A stretch of 64,000 nucleotides of DNA from Flaveria trinervia. Taxonomy: Eukaryota; Streptophyta; Magnoliopsida; Asterales; Asteraceae. Location: the NCBI GenBank assembly GCA_025506515.1, contig CM046452.1, positions 46,813,168 through 46,877,167 on the forward strand, written 5' to 3'. Below the pieces are notes generated by a model. That model made no database searches, had not been told where the DNA came from, and saw only the letters and a list, made by a program, of their open reading frames with translations. This document shows, in pieces, positions 9,923 through 21,560 of the stretch. Position 1 is the stretch's first letter. The number at the start of each line of letters is the position of its first letter. Made by a program: the position numbers and the translations under genes.

Positions 9923-10902
9923 CCAGCCTTACTTGATCCAACATGCACCATTAGGAAACACATTTTTAATCATATAAGGTCCAGACCAACGTGATTTCAG
10001 CTTTCCAGAAAACAAACATAAACGAGAGTTATAGAATAAGACATGTTCTCCCACATGAAATCGTTTTGTGTTCTTTAATCAATCATCATGGAATTTCCTT
10101 ATCTTTTCTTTGTAAACCCTAGTGTTTTCCTATAATGCCTTGGTCTAGGTTTGCTGCTTTAAGTGTCCAATAAGCCTTATGCTCCAGTTCCATAGGTAGA
10201 TGACACGACTTCCTATAAACTAGTTTGAACGGTGTTGTGCCAATAGGAGTCTTATAGGCTATTCGATAAGCCCATAGTGCATCATCTAGCTTGGTAGACC
10301 AATCCTTGTGATTTTGACCTATGGTTTGCTTAAGGATTTGTTTGATGCCTTGGTTAGTGACTTCAGCTTGCCTATTTGCTTATAGATGATAAACATTTGT
10401 AAAGCGATGGTACACTCCATAATAAGCCATTGTTCTTTCGAGCTGGTTGTTATAGAATGCGTTCCTCTGTCACTAATTAAAGCCTTGGGGACACCTAAAT
10501 GAGAGACTAGTTTCTTAAGGAATCTGACAATGTTTCTTGCATCATTGGTAGGTAGGCTTGAGCTTTGGCTCATTTTAAAACATAATCGACTACTACCAAG
10601 ATGTAATGATTCCAAAGGAAACTGGGAATGGCCCCCATGAAATCAATACCTCATATATCAAATACCTCGCATACTTTAATGCATTTCTGAAGCATCTCAT
10701 CTCGTGTTGAGATATTAGTTGCTCTTTGACATGCATCACAAGTGTGCCAATTTAAGCACGGGGGTGTGTGTTTTAGGCAAAGCATGGGAGCGTGCTTAAT
10801 GAGGCACGACTCCATGCTTGGACTCCAAAGCTTAGATTTCTTCAATTTCTTGTCAAATATGCTTCTTTTGTTCGCCTTGCTCTTTTTAACACCTAAAAAC
10901 AT
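9923..10902 (-). pseudogene. Athila-like gypsy integrase fragment
   Basis: Minus-strand frames give the end of a zinc-binding block (CDACQRATNISTRDEM, then KVCEVFD), then ALPTNDARNIVRFLKKL, GVPKALISDRGTH, NHKDWSTKLDDALWAYR, TPIGTTPFKLVY and CHLPMELEHKAYW. These match the integrase core and C-terminal region of Athila-type elements. Frameshifts and stops break it. It starts right after the plus-strand D LTR, so it is a separate fragment or an inverted piece of the same element. Confidence 0.75.
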
Positions 10903-11735
10903 AATCTAACATTTTTAAGTACATAATAATCATTTTAAGAGAGATATTAAGGAATAATTGATGTGCTTTTGATATGATTTTTATGTATAATTTAGAGCAC
11001 ATTAACCACTAAAGTGGTGATCATAACAAAACTAAGACAAAGATTTGACTATAGACTCAAGATATCACCTATGAACAAAACCCTAAATGTTACAAAGAAG
11101 ACAAGCCATATCACACTAGAGATGAGCGAGCGAGGGAGAGAGAGAGAGAGAGCATACTGAGATGATTTTGATAGATGATAATGAGCTTAGTCTCTTCTCT
11201 ATCTTTTCTTAATATAACTCCACTTAAGAATAAGATATATAATATCCACCTACAACCTAAGTGTAATTCACAAATATATGGGTGGAAACAGGTCTACGAC
11301 TTCTATCCAGTAAAGTTCCTATCTAACTCAGCCCTTCTAGCAAAGCCTATTTTTTTCCTAATATGCTCCACTTGAACAAAGAGCATCCATGATCCCAACA
11401 TGCTTATAAATGTAAATCCAGGATGAACACACTTGAATCAAATCATGAAGACTATGGATTAAAATATGATAATCACAATTAAAACCCCTTTGATCTCCAA
11501 TTAGATTGCAAAGTATGTTTACAAGTAATCCCTCAATCTATTGGTCATTCAAACCTTAACCAACACTAATGAAAATTAACCTATTTATAGTCTAGACTAA
11601 TATTCACTAATTGCACTTAGCTCCCTAGACTTAGGCTAATTAATGTAAAATTACATATTAAGCATAAAAATGACTAAAAACAAGATAAAATTTATTTTGT
11701 TCACACAAATATATTTATTACAATATAACTCCTAA
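10903..11735. other. AT-rich stretch, no gene
   Basis: No coding region recognised. A (GA)n run lies at about 11127-11153. The stretch may contain the rest of an E-type 3' LTR, whose recognisable end starts at 11736. Confidence 0.5.
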
Positions 11736-11875
11736 TCATCCAAATCTTTAACGTCTCGTCTCGGTTCCTCATCTCGAACGTGTCGTGTTTGACTTTTGTT
11801 GACTTTGACCGTGACATTGACTTTTGTTGATTTTGACTGTGTTGATAATATAGACTATCTTTTACAGCTCCAACA
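11736..11875 (-). mobile_element. LTR end (U3 start), family E, left copy
   Basis: 140 bp repeated directly at 16804-16943 with about 95 percent identity by eye. In element sense it begins TGTTGGAGCTG and is preceded (11876-11893) by a purine-rich AAGGGGCAGTAT, so it reads as the start of a 3' LTR behind a polypurine tract. It contains several GTTGACTTTTG-type direct repeats. Confidence 0.6.
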
Positions 11876-11893
11876 ATACTGCCCCTTAGTCTA

Positions 11894-12886
11894 TCATTAT
11901 CAACGTCTTCAAACGAAATCAGCACCGAGAAGTCAACAATAGAAACATCTTCAAATTGAAGCTTTCTGAATCTGATTAGAAAGATTATTCATCTCATAAG
12001 CTTCCCTTATTTATATTCTTACCCTTTTCGAGTGCAAGTTTTACAAGGATATTGGAACAGCTTTCCCAAATCTCTAATCTTGAGTGCTTTAGAAGATGTA
12101 GGAGGAGGATTCCTAGCTCGGTATCTTCCGCAAACTTGAGGAACAGGTTCTCTGATCAGGTACACTGCTCAACTGATGATCGGCCATCACTTAAAGCAAA
12201 AATCTAAAACACAATCTCGATATTCTAATTAGATCATTTCATTTTAACAAAATAAACCCGTGTTTATCTGTGTGTGAAAAACAAGCGAACCCGTGTTCGT
12301 TTGTATGCATTTTGTGTGAAATGCATGTAAAAGATAAAATTGAAACAAATAATATGAAAGACCCAAAAGAAATTAAAATGAAATTTCGTTATATTTTTTA
12401 TTATATATATTTAATATATATTTTTTTATTATTCATCATTAAATTTTTGTTTTATAACTGAGAATTGAATCGATTATGAGATCACATCCTCAAGATATAC
12501 TTTGGCACAAAGATGAAGTTAAACATCGACAAGCAATGAGATTACACTGATAACTGAATCTAATCGCAGTCTTTGAATGATTTTGAAATTCCCAAACATA
12601 TCAATAATGATTGTTGATATGTTTGTCCACTTAAACCCATGCCCTATCTTTTTCAACAAGCAGAAGATGATTCGTTAAGGTTTGATTAGATACTTTAGAA
12701 TGCTAGGACCCTATAATCATTTGGCAAAAACCCTCACCCAACCTCAGGATTTCTTGAATTTTGTTATGATCTTTATAGAGCAAGGCTTGTGTATTAGTGT
12801 GCAAGTGATTATCAACAGAATATTGCATTCTGTGATGAATTCATCGTTTAGATGATTTGACACAACTTAGATCAAGATGGTGAGAG
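11894..12886. other. E-type spacer, no gene
   Basis: AT-rich sequence with no recognisable coding. A TATATA-rich run lies at 12390-12440. A segment near 12600-12640 resembles the A spacer text TGTTTGTCCACTTAAA, so this is probably an E spacer related to that of family A. Confidence 0.4.
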
Positions 12887-13116
12887 CTCCGGGTCTATAC
12901 TCACGTATAACAAAGGAGATGAGCATTTAACCATGTGCTGATGAGAGCTCCAGGTCAATACTACCGTACAGCAGAGGAGATCATCACTCCAGGTCAGTAC
13001 TACCGTATAGCAGAGGAGATAAGCACAGACACAAGACACATATTTTTTATGAGAGCTCCAGGTCAGTACTACCGTACAACACAGTAGAGGAGATCATCAC
13101 TCCAGGTCAGTACTCC
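12887..13116 (-). other. Tandem H1-type hairpins, family E
   Basis: 32-nt units lie at 12887-12918, 12948-12979 and 12987-13018. A fourth at 13056-13092 carries a 5-nt enlargement, and truncated starts lie at 13100 and 13113. Outer arms are CTCC/GGAG and inner arms GTAC/GTAC, GTAC/GTAT or ATAC/GTAT. The internal-loop sides AGGTCA and AGCAGA are as in family A (first unit diverged: GGGTCT, AACAAA). Compared with CCTC/GAGG and GTGC/GCAC of family A, both stems have changed and still pair. Confidence 0.75.
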
Positions 13117-13139
13117 AGGTCAGTACTACCGTATGGCTT

Positions 13140-13859
13140 ATATGATTTGTATCATGGTGGGTGAAAGATCAATTCTCAATCCAATTTTTGTTGGGACTCA
13201 GTTTTTGTACAGGCCAAAAAAATTGCATAAATCCAGACGTCCTTAAGCATATATTTTAATTTAAATCATGATGTTGCTATCTACTTTATTCTTCAAGCTG
13301 AGTCTACCATGCATATTATTAAAGAATCTATTTGTTTTTCTATTATTTGCACTTAAAAATAAGATGTGAATCAGATAACAACATCAGTTACTACCATTTC
13401 TCATTTTATAAATGCAAGTCATGCAAAAACAAGCATTTCAAGAAGATATACAATCATTTCTCAATCATCTCAAATCAAGTTCCCAGTTCTCTTTTCATTT
13501 TTATTTACTTATACTCTCCCCCAAAATTTTTATTTTTGCAAACTTTTTTTTATTATTTTTTATTTTTTTAGTCTTTTAAAAACTGTACAAAATAAAATTT
13601 ATCAAAGAAGGTCGTTCAAACTACACTGCTATGAAGATAAGAAATGAATTCTCAAGAAATATACAGTGATTGTGAAGTGAGAATTATGATTGTGCAGATA
13701 AAAATCAAGATTGTGGATAAAACACCACGACCTTAACCTGTTTGTTCCACCTCAAATTTGAATTATGAACAATCCCTGTTTGTAAACTGAATTACTAACA
13801 GTCCTCCTGAATTGTTCCTACACTCATTAACAGATTAGTTTGAAAGGGGAACCCAGACC
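13140..13859. other. AT-rich spacer, no gene
   Basis: Pyrimidine-rich and T-rich stretches (13480-13580) with short open frames but no recognised protein. Confidence 0.5.
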
Positions 13860-15663
13860 ATCATAGTCCTGGAGTTCCTTTTTCATCAATATAAGAAACC
13901 TGCTTCTGCACACAACCATTTAAACAATCGGGAATATCTGTATCCTTCTTTTTAATTTTCCAAATTTGTTTCGATTCAATTAATTTGATTTGAATGAATT
14001 AAATTTGGAAATCATTTTCTATTTAAGTCCAGAAGGAAAATAATTTAGTTTTAAACCTTTGGTCATTTTCATCTTTGAATCATATGAAACCGGTTTCACA
14101 TGAAAAGGTTTAGATGGAGGGTTTTTCATCCAACCATTCAAAGATGTGTTCTTTTTACCTCTTGATCCAGAGAAGCAACTCATGTTGCCTTTACCGTCTG
14201 GAATATTCTTTGTAGACTTACATTTGAAGAAGCAATTCGTTTTGCCTTTACCATTCGAAGCAAGTCATTGAGGGCATTTCTTTACCACATGACCTTCTTT
14301 TCCACACTCAAAACAAGCCTTGAATGGCTTTTGATTCTTTGTAGTACCGAGTTGTGCAAGTGCTGAGAAGGATTGCTTTGAGCTTGTAGCAGATTCTTGC
14401 TTGTTTTGGCATTTGCTATGCTGAACAGGAACGAGATATTCACTGATTGATTGGGTTGCTTTGTAATTGGAGAAGAGATCTGTATTGGTCTTGATTCAGC
14501 TTTTGGAAGCTTTTGATACTTGACAATATCAGGAGATATCTTGATCTATGAGGAACCAACACACTCCTCTGTGTTTGATTTATCATCTGAGCTTATCCAG
14601 TCTCATATACACAGATCTGCTTCCAAAGGATCTTGATTGACACCTCCTATTATGTTGGCTTCGGTTATAGGATTTTGATTACCTGATGATTCAACAACTG
14701 TTCCTTCTTTGAAAAACCTGACAGGAACAAACGAAGAAATGTTACCTGTTTTAAATTTGTTGAAGAAGGTTGGAGAAGTAACTGATATTGGTGATGGAGC
14801 ATCAGAAGTGGAATCGTCATTAATCTTCTTATCAGGCTCCTGCCCGAGGAATCCCAAACCTACAGGAGAATCCTGCACATCTCTAACCTCTTTAAGATTA
14901 ACGTTGCTTAAACTTGCATTTAAACTATTAGTTTCATCAGCTTTAATCAAATCATTAGATGGATGAGGTTGAGGCATAGGATAGTAACAATAAGTGCTAG
15001 GAGGAGGATAGATGTATGGATTTTCACCACAACCCACTCCCATTTTAATCCTAGCTCCCCTTTGTTTACACAGTAGCTCTTCCTGTTTCATTCCGGATAT
15101 GGTCCATCTATCAAGCTTTGTTTTAAGCTTGCTTGTTTCAAATTCAGCCAAGGTGACTCTTTCGTTTAAAAGATTAATTTCAACATTTCTTTCAAGAAGA
15201 TTTTGTTTTAAATGATCATTTTCTTTTAAAGCTTCATTTAATTTTTAAAATACTTAGCTTCATTCTTTTTAAGTTTTGCGTTTATGGTGGTTATTCCTTT
15301 TGGTCATCTAAAAGTAATCTATTAGCTTTATACACACCAAATAAATGAATTTTGCAAGCAGAAGAACACATATCCTGAACTGTCTCGTATGAAAGATCCA
15401 GGATAACTCTTTCAGCAGTAAGAGCCTTCTCGCAGTTGCAGTCTTTGGTATTTCGCTTCCATTCCTCTTCCTTATCAGCATTACAAACTACATCATTCAA
15501 CTCAGCTCCACCTTTACCTATTGATGTCTGCTTAAGCTCCTATTGTACCTCTTCAGTTCCAGGTTTAGGTAAACCATTAGAATTGGTGCTAAAATATTAT
15601 CTCTCTTCTGGTTTCTCTATGGAGTTTGAAGTGATCTTTGGAGTTAGATATGTCGCGTCATAG
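13860..15663 (-). pseudogene. Copia gag fragment, family E
   Basis: Reading down the minus strand: a Cys-containing block (CNCEKALTAERVILDLSYE, VQDMCSSACKIH, FGVYKAN) at 15500-15300, a predicted coiled coil (LLERNVEINLLNERVTLAEFE) near 15200, a Pro/Tyr-rich stretch (NPYIYPPPSTYCYYPMPQ) at about 15000, and a CCHC zinc knuckle (CFECGKEGHVVKKC) at about 14275-14318. These parts occur in the long gag of SIRE-type copia elements. Stops and frameshifts occur throughout, and no protease, integrase or RT follows before the H1 hairpins at 13.1 kb. E is thus an internally deleted copy. Confidence 0.6.
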
Positions 15664-16209
15664 AACTCACAACGTTTGATACAACTCCATTTCTTTCAGT
15701 TTGTTGATCACCTCCATTAGTCTGTAATCCCGAAAACCTCTATCTCGTTTATTGACTTGCGGTGTGAGCTCCATTCTAATGTGAGAGAATCAATCAATCT
15801 TAGAACTTGTTCATGATTTCCCAATTAGGCATCTAACTTCTTCTGATTGTTTGCCACCAACAGAAAACGATCAAAAAAATTAGACATCCTTTCATTCTTT
15901 AAAGCTGCAAAATTATCAAACCAACATTATGCAATTGTGAGATTATCAGATTCGAAGGATTTAAACAATTCTCAAAAGCCATTTTTTTAGATTATTTCAA
16001 TTAACCCCCCAAAAATATTTTTCCCAAAATTGTAAAATAATTCTCCCCTAGGAAAATATTAATTTTTAAATGTCATGCTAGACAATCTTAGCAACTAGGG
16101 TCAAGCTGTCAGGTTAGTTTCTTTTTTTTATAAATCTTGCAAAATTGATGAAATTATTTTTATCGGGATGAACTCAATTAATCCCAACTAAGGGGAAAAA
16201 GTCATCTTT
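15664..16209. other. Decayed E-type sequence
   Basis: No intact frame. A purine-rich GGGGAGAATTATTTT (minus sense, about 16013-16030) near a TTGCTAAGATTG motif (16083-16095) resembles plus-strand sequence at 40935-40990, so the two belong to related elements. Confidence 0.4.
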
Positions 16210-16620
16210 AACATTCGAATTTTGCTGAAGAAATGATAGTTTAGCCGAAATTATAGTTTCGCAGAGCTAGTTTCGCTGTGAACTCTAGTTTCGCTGAGCC
16301 GATAGTAGTTTCACAGGAAATTTCAACAGCAGTTTCGCTAGCCAAATGCCTAAAACAGCTTAGTTTCGCCGACAAGTTCGCACGAATCAAGCTTGAACTT
16401 TCGTTCAATGATACTTTCGACAACAATTTCACTTGTAAATCACCTATAAGCACTGTTGAATTTTTGTTCAATGAAACTAGTTTCACAGAGATGTTGAAAT
16501 TAACTACAAAGTGTAAAACACTTGTAGTTTCGCTGAAAGAACAGGCAGTTTCGCTAGATAAATCTGTAATTTCGCTGGACGAAGCTGAAAAGCTTTTTCA
16601 ACACGAAATCAATCTGAAAT
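16210..16620. repeat. AGTTTCGCT word array, family E
   Basis: At least nine copies or variants of AGTTTCGCT, AGTTTCGCC, AGTTTCACA and AATTTCGCT in 410 bp. It is open on both strands by chance (16241-16486 minus, 16278-16634 plus); the repeat itself explains the open frames. The same word is arrayed at 19390-19505. Confidence 0.65.
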
Positions 16621-16803
16621 CTTCAAAAACTTAATGGATTTGAGCTCTGATGATTAACAGAGCTTCCTTAACCAAAAACAAACAAAATTCAAGCAAATTC
16701 CATATCAAATACACTCGAATTTGATCTAAAATTGATGAAAACTTGATATTAAACAAAAACACCCAAAACCTCAACTTCTCTCTTTAAAAATCTTCAGATC
16801 TAG

Positions 16804-16943
16804 TCATCTAAATCTTTAACGTCTCGTCTCGGTTTCTCGTCTCGAACGTGTCATGTTTGACTTTTGTTAACTTTGACCGTGACGTTGACTTTTGTTGACT
16901 TTGACTGTGTTGATAATATAGACTATCTTTTACAGCTCCAACA
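16804..16943 (-). mobile_element. LTR end (U3 start), family E, right copy
   Basis: Direct repeat of 11736-11875. A diverged primer-site-like ATCAGAGCT (minus sense, around 16640-16650) lies about 150 bases below it, compatible with a short or truncated 5' LTR at about 16652-16943. Confidence 0.5.
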
Positions 16944-19018
16944 ATAAACACCAATAAGCATTGAATAAATTACAAATGAAATATTATATGCAAATATAAA
17001 CCTTGATGTATATGTTTGGTGTTGGCCAAAATATGGAGGAGCAGACCATCTTATATTTAGAGGCCCATGACTTCAAGGGGGCTTTATTAAAATAGCCATA
17101 ACTTAGGCCAGAAACTTCTGTTTTGGGCCTGCTACCAATCAAAACAACCGTTGGAACGAGGAACACGTTTCCACAAATGTCATAGGAGGTTTGAGTCATC
17201 GTTTCAGCTAAAAAAGGCTTATTTATGAGTACTTTTACTTTTTATCTTATTTTTAGCTATTATTTGACTTTGTTTATGGTCTAGTTTTTTGCTCATTTAT
17301 GTTTTGATGCCCATTTGAGTTTTGGCTTTTTTATGCTTATATAAACCTTAGGAGATGAGCAGCTTTACATTTTATGAAAAATCAATTTTCTCCCTATCAC
17401 AAAGTGTGTGTTGGTGTGTGATTATCCTAATTATTGGTATATGTTAGAAATAATGATAGTTAGAAGAATTATTTCTAGTATTTTTGTGAATCAACAGACT
17501 CAATTAGTTATCTTGTTTCTCGTCAACATCAATGTTGTTAACTTAGCAGGTATTAAAAAGTTGTTATAAACCGAAAACTTAAAGTTATCTTAAAAATCAT
17601 TTATCGTACAACTATCTACCGGATGTATTGGATAATATTGACATTCCTATGTTTTCTATGTTGTTCTTTACTACTTAGTAGAAATTTAACTATATCTTTT
17701 GTTAACCAAACTAGTACCAAGTAAAATATGTGTATAAGAGTTTTTGTTGTTCCTGTTAGGGAGACATTTAACTGGCGTTTACTAATATAACTAAGTACCC
17801 TATGAGTATCAAGTATCATGTGTATTAATCTGATTATTAGTACCAAGTACCTATGAGTATCAAATTCATTAACATACTGGTTTTGAAACTAGTCATGGTT
17901 TCAACTACTTTCATTATTTTCTAGTAAACCAACCTTTCTTTTCATTTTAACACATTCATACTTTACTTTGTTGATGATCATATTTTTACTTACAACCGGG
18001 GGTAAGTAGCAATCAAAATGTAGCAATTAAAATGATGGTGTGGTATCGAAAATGAAAGAAGTTGGCTAGTATAACCTGATAACAAAAAAGTTACAGTTAA
18101 TGCCTCATCTACCAAACACCAATTATAGACACATAAACTTCAAAACCTAAAAGTTATTAGTCATCATGGATGCTATTTTTAGGTAACACTCTAAAGACAT
18201 GATGAAGTTACAAATGTTGAAGAGTATTCTCAACATAAAGAAAATAAAATTTTCAAGCCACGTTGAAGGCATATTTTATTTCTTAACAATATGAATGGCA
18301 CATATATGCCCTCAAGGTGATATGTTTAGATTTTAAATTGATAATTTTCAAAAACTAACATTCAAGTTCAAGATGATAATACATTTTAATATTCGTAAAT
18401 ATACCAATCACATATACAAGAGAAAAGGCATAATGTCTCAACGTATGTAGGGTTCAAGTATGATATTTTATAGTTCCAAGCTTGGAAATGGAATATATTT
18501 TCATCACTGTAATAATTGTATGCAATGATTTTTTTAAAAAATAACTGTACTTTTTAACTTGTATACACAATACATATTTTATTACACTTCATGTTTTTTG
18601 ATTTTTTATTTGTATACTTTCATGTATTTGGGCTTAATTATGACTGGATTAGAACTTTGTGCTTGCTAGTTAGTTGGGCTTGAAACCAAATTTGAGGGGG
18701 TGTATGATGGGTGCAAGTCTACTCGTTTTGCATATGTGTAACATGTGGATCTTTTTATTCACTGGTGGATTCGTTTGTTGTCTGGATCTTATATAATGAA
18801 GTAAGAGATGAGTTGTCATTTAGTTCGCATTCTTGTTTCTCTTTCTAGATGATGTGACTCTCTTGTGCTCTTTATTGTTAGGGTTTTGTTTGTAGTATAT
18901 TTGGTCTCTGAGTATTGAATCTTATATGTTACACATCATCATTTTGATGATCTTATGTTAGAGTTAGATTTGTATGATTGTTGATTCAGTGGTATTTTGA
19001 TCCTTTGTTGTTTTGAAT
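16944..19018. other. AT-rich stretch, no gene recognised
   Basis: About 2.1 kb without a convincing frame or known repeat. A short imperfect direct repeat of TACCAAGTACC and TATGAGTATCAA lies at 17790-17865. Probably old, diverged repeat sequence. Confidence 0.5.
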
Positions 19019-19651
19019 ATTATAGGTTCAATCACAGTATACGAGCCTCAAGGATTTGAATCGCCAATCATTCTTCATAGATTTTTGTTGGTTGACACTT
19101 GGCTATCTTCGATTTGTGTTGGTCCATTTGATCAATTTGCAGTACAAATGAGATGTTGAATCGTTCAATATCAAATACAAACTATAGAAAACAAAGATGA
19201 AGAAGATTGAGAACAACCACAAATGAAACAAAATAAGAACAATGATGATGACCAACACACAATAATAACAAAGCACAATGATAAATCTTTGAAATGACTA
19301 CTTACAATACTCACTTGCAGCAATGATAAACAATTAGGGTTTTGCAAGCTTAGCCAACAATAAAAATGATCAATACTATATATAGCAGTCTTAGTTTCGC
19401 AAACATTTTTGCTGTCAGCGAAATTGTTCTGCCGAAACTATAGTTTCGCCTGGCCAAAACAACAGTTTTGCTGGGAGAACTAAGCAGCTGACTGTCAGTT
19501 TCGCTCACAGTTTCCCTGGACTACAAAATAAAACTAAATACATACAAAAGTAAACTAACATTAGACCTATTACAAAGTAATATAAACAATCTAATCTAAG
19601 GTGAATCCAACCTATACATGATCTGCAACCCTAGGTTGGATCTCACCGCCT
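19019..19651 (-). mobile_element. Probable LTR of an E-type element
   Basis: Minus sense: a purine-rich AAAGGCGGTGAGA follows the stop codon at 19652, then come an AGTTTCGCT-word array (19505-19390), a TATA box CTATATATAG (19372-19383) and a transcribed-looking AT-rich stretch. The order (ORF, purine tract, word array, TATA) matches a 3' LTR. The 3' limit is not clear. Confidence 0.45.
19372..19383 (-). promoter_or_regulatory. TATA box of the probable E-type LTR
   Basis: CTATATATAG in minus sense directly after the AGTTTCGCT array, paralleling the array-TATA order in the family A LTRs. Confidence 0.45.
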
Positions 19652-19872
19652 TTAGTTGTCTTGATTTGACTCGTCTGCTCTAGTCTCTTTCGTTACTTCT
19701 GATGTATCTTTATCTGTTCCTGCAACTTCTTCCCCGGGGGCTTCAGACATAGATTCTTCCTGGTCAACTCTAGTCTCCCCCCCCCCCCCGATGCCTTTGA
19801 TATGTCCTCTACAGCTTCTGCAGCAACCTCCTTAGGAGCTTCAGCAAATGATTCACTTTGGTCACCTCCAGT
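19652..19872 (-). pseudogene. 3' part of an acidic ORF interrupted by element B
   Basis: Codons downstream of the B insertion read GDQSESFAEAPKEV and AVEDISKAS, then, after a 13-base C run, DQEESMSEAPGEE and TSEVTKETRADESNQD before a TAA at 19652-19654. The two halves are diverged copies of one acidic repeat (DQ.ES..EAP.E), which shows the intended frame; the homopolymer at 19777-19789 puts them out of frame. The 5' part of the same ORF lies at 40675-40935. A purine tract and LTR-like sequence directly downstream suggest this is the end of a retroelement ORF; a host gene cannot be excluded. No family recognised. Confidence 0.55.
19777..19789. repeat. Homopolymer of 13 C
   Basis: Thirteen C in a row inside the acidic ORF. 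It breaks the reading frame between two halves of an internal repeat. It could be a real slippage mutation or an assembly error. Confidence 0.8.
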
Positions 19873-20777
19873 TGTTGGGTTTGTTGGACCATAAACATAG
19901 TTGTTTAACCATTTAAAAAAGAAAAACGCAGTGGAAACAAACCTTAATATAATGTTTTGTAAACTAAAAATTAAGGCACATAACTTCATATCAACAAACC
20001 CAAGAATATAGGATCAAATATATGTGTATGAACTAGCTATCAATAAGAAATAACAACCAAAACATCACATACAAACTACCTTTGTAGAGCTGCTGAAAAA
20101 ACATGGTTTGGATGAAGAGAATGAGGTTCTTGAATGACCAAAACACCAAGGAGAGGTGTCCTCAAGCTTCCATACCCACAAGCATCAAACAAACACCATT
20201 TTGCTATGATTTCAGCACCAAATTTGAACCAAGATGAGCTGAAAATCTAATTTTCAGCTTTGAACTTCTTCAAGAAAGTAGAGAGAAAGATGTGTTCTTG
20301 GTCCTTTGCATGTGAGAAAGAGAGGAGGTGGAGTGTGCAACTAGTTAATGTTAAAACAATATCCAAGAAACAAAAGGCACAAACCCCCTTAAAGGGACGG
20401 CCGAAACTTGTTTCACAATGGGGTTTCCCCCCAAAATATTTACCATTTGTTTTAATTAGTTATTTAGATAAGTTATATAATTAACCCTTTAATTATATAA
20501 CTCATACACACTTTATTACTTGATGTCATTTATCCAACTTAAATAACATTATAATAATACCCATGAGCAAAATGTCATTTTAAGTTGTTCCATCTCAAAT
20601 GCAACTTTTTAGAAAACCCATTTTCTAAATTGGTGTAATTATTTAATTGCATGATCATATCATCAATTAAATATTAATTGGTGTTTGCTAAGCTTGTTAT
20701 TGGGTATGACCCGACTTGGATCACAACGTACAAACCACATCAATATTCTATGTGTCTTGGGCATAAAGAATCCAACA
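19873..20777 (-). mobile_element. 3' LTR of element B
   Basis: 905 bp; in element sense TGTTGGATTCTTTATG to AACCCAACA. A purine-rich GCAAGTGGGAGAT lies just upstream in element sense (20778-20790). Bases 20373-20777 recur at 40269-40674 as the surviving piece of the 5' LTR. The flank is ccagt (19868-19872), matching ccagc at 40675-40679 in four of five bases. Confidence 0.85.
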
Positions 20778-20790
20778 ATCTCCCACTTGC
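20778..20790 (-). other. Polypurine tract of element B
   Basis: AAGTGGGAGAT in element sense, touching the 3' LTR start. This is the usual plus-strand primer position. Confidence 0.75.
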
Positions 20791-21560
20791 ACAAGATTCA
20801 TAGAAGATTGATGCAAGCAGTAAATACCGCCTAACAACGGTTTACTACCCTTAATACGCATGAATAAAAGCCATTCAATAACATCATCCCCTTCAAGTAT
20901 CCAACTTGAAATGATTAAGGTGAATCAATCATTTATCCTTTTTTTTACAGATGTCATGTTAAATCCAAGGACACGGAATGATCATTCCTTGTTGATTTAA
21001 CTTAATCAGGCCTTAGACATCTTGCCCTCAACGAATAAAAGGAACAAATTCCATCTTCACTACATACGTTTCTCACAATCACCTCATGTCACACCTGAAC
21101 ATAGCCTTATGTACTGTCCATTATTTCAGAGTAGTGAAGAACTAGCTCAAGGTATAACATTTGGTGAATATCAAAACCCATTATGTATGTCAGGTTAGAG
21201 GATACGAAATGATATTCGCCTTTACTCAAATTTACTTAATGTCAATCTAGAAGATTCCACGTAGTAAAATTTGAGATGCAGGTCAGTCCAATATTTGTAT
21301 CCCACAAATATCTATGAACTTTGGCAACAACCAATTGCTCTATATTCATGCCTTATGAATATCCACCAATCCATGTTCATAATAGTCTTACGTTCATATT
21401 TGTTCCCATAAATATGACCGACTATGGACATTTAGAATAATAAACATATTCATGGATATATACATGCTAAAGAGTTAAACATTACATTGTTCCAAACTTT
21501 TAAATACTAAACAGATCAATTCCAATCACTAGAAAATCGAAGTCCTAAGGCACAAGTATG
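20791..21560 (-). other. Spacer between pol and 3' LTR of B
   Basis: No ORF. AT-rich non-coding tail of the element, with TTATGTATGTCAGGTTAGAGG and similar sequence but no repeats or structures I could support. Confidence 0.5.

Noticed and set aside
12938..12946. CTGATGAG next to an H1 unit resembles the hammerhead ribozyme core.
   Set aside because: No GAAA core strand follows the adjoining stem and no cleavage triplet is in place; the other H1 copies lack the motif.
13332..13647. Two overlapping plus-strand frames rich in Phe and Tyr, resembling membrane proteins.
   Set aside because: They are translations of a T-rich spacer; composition alone gives hydrophobic residues.
16278..16634. 118-codon plus-strand open frame.
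   Set aside because: Built from the AGTTTCGCT word array, which is open on both strands.
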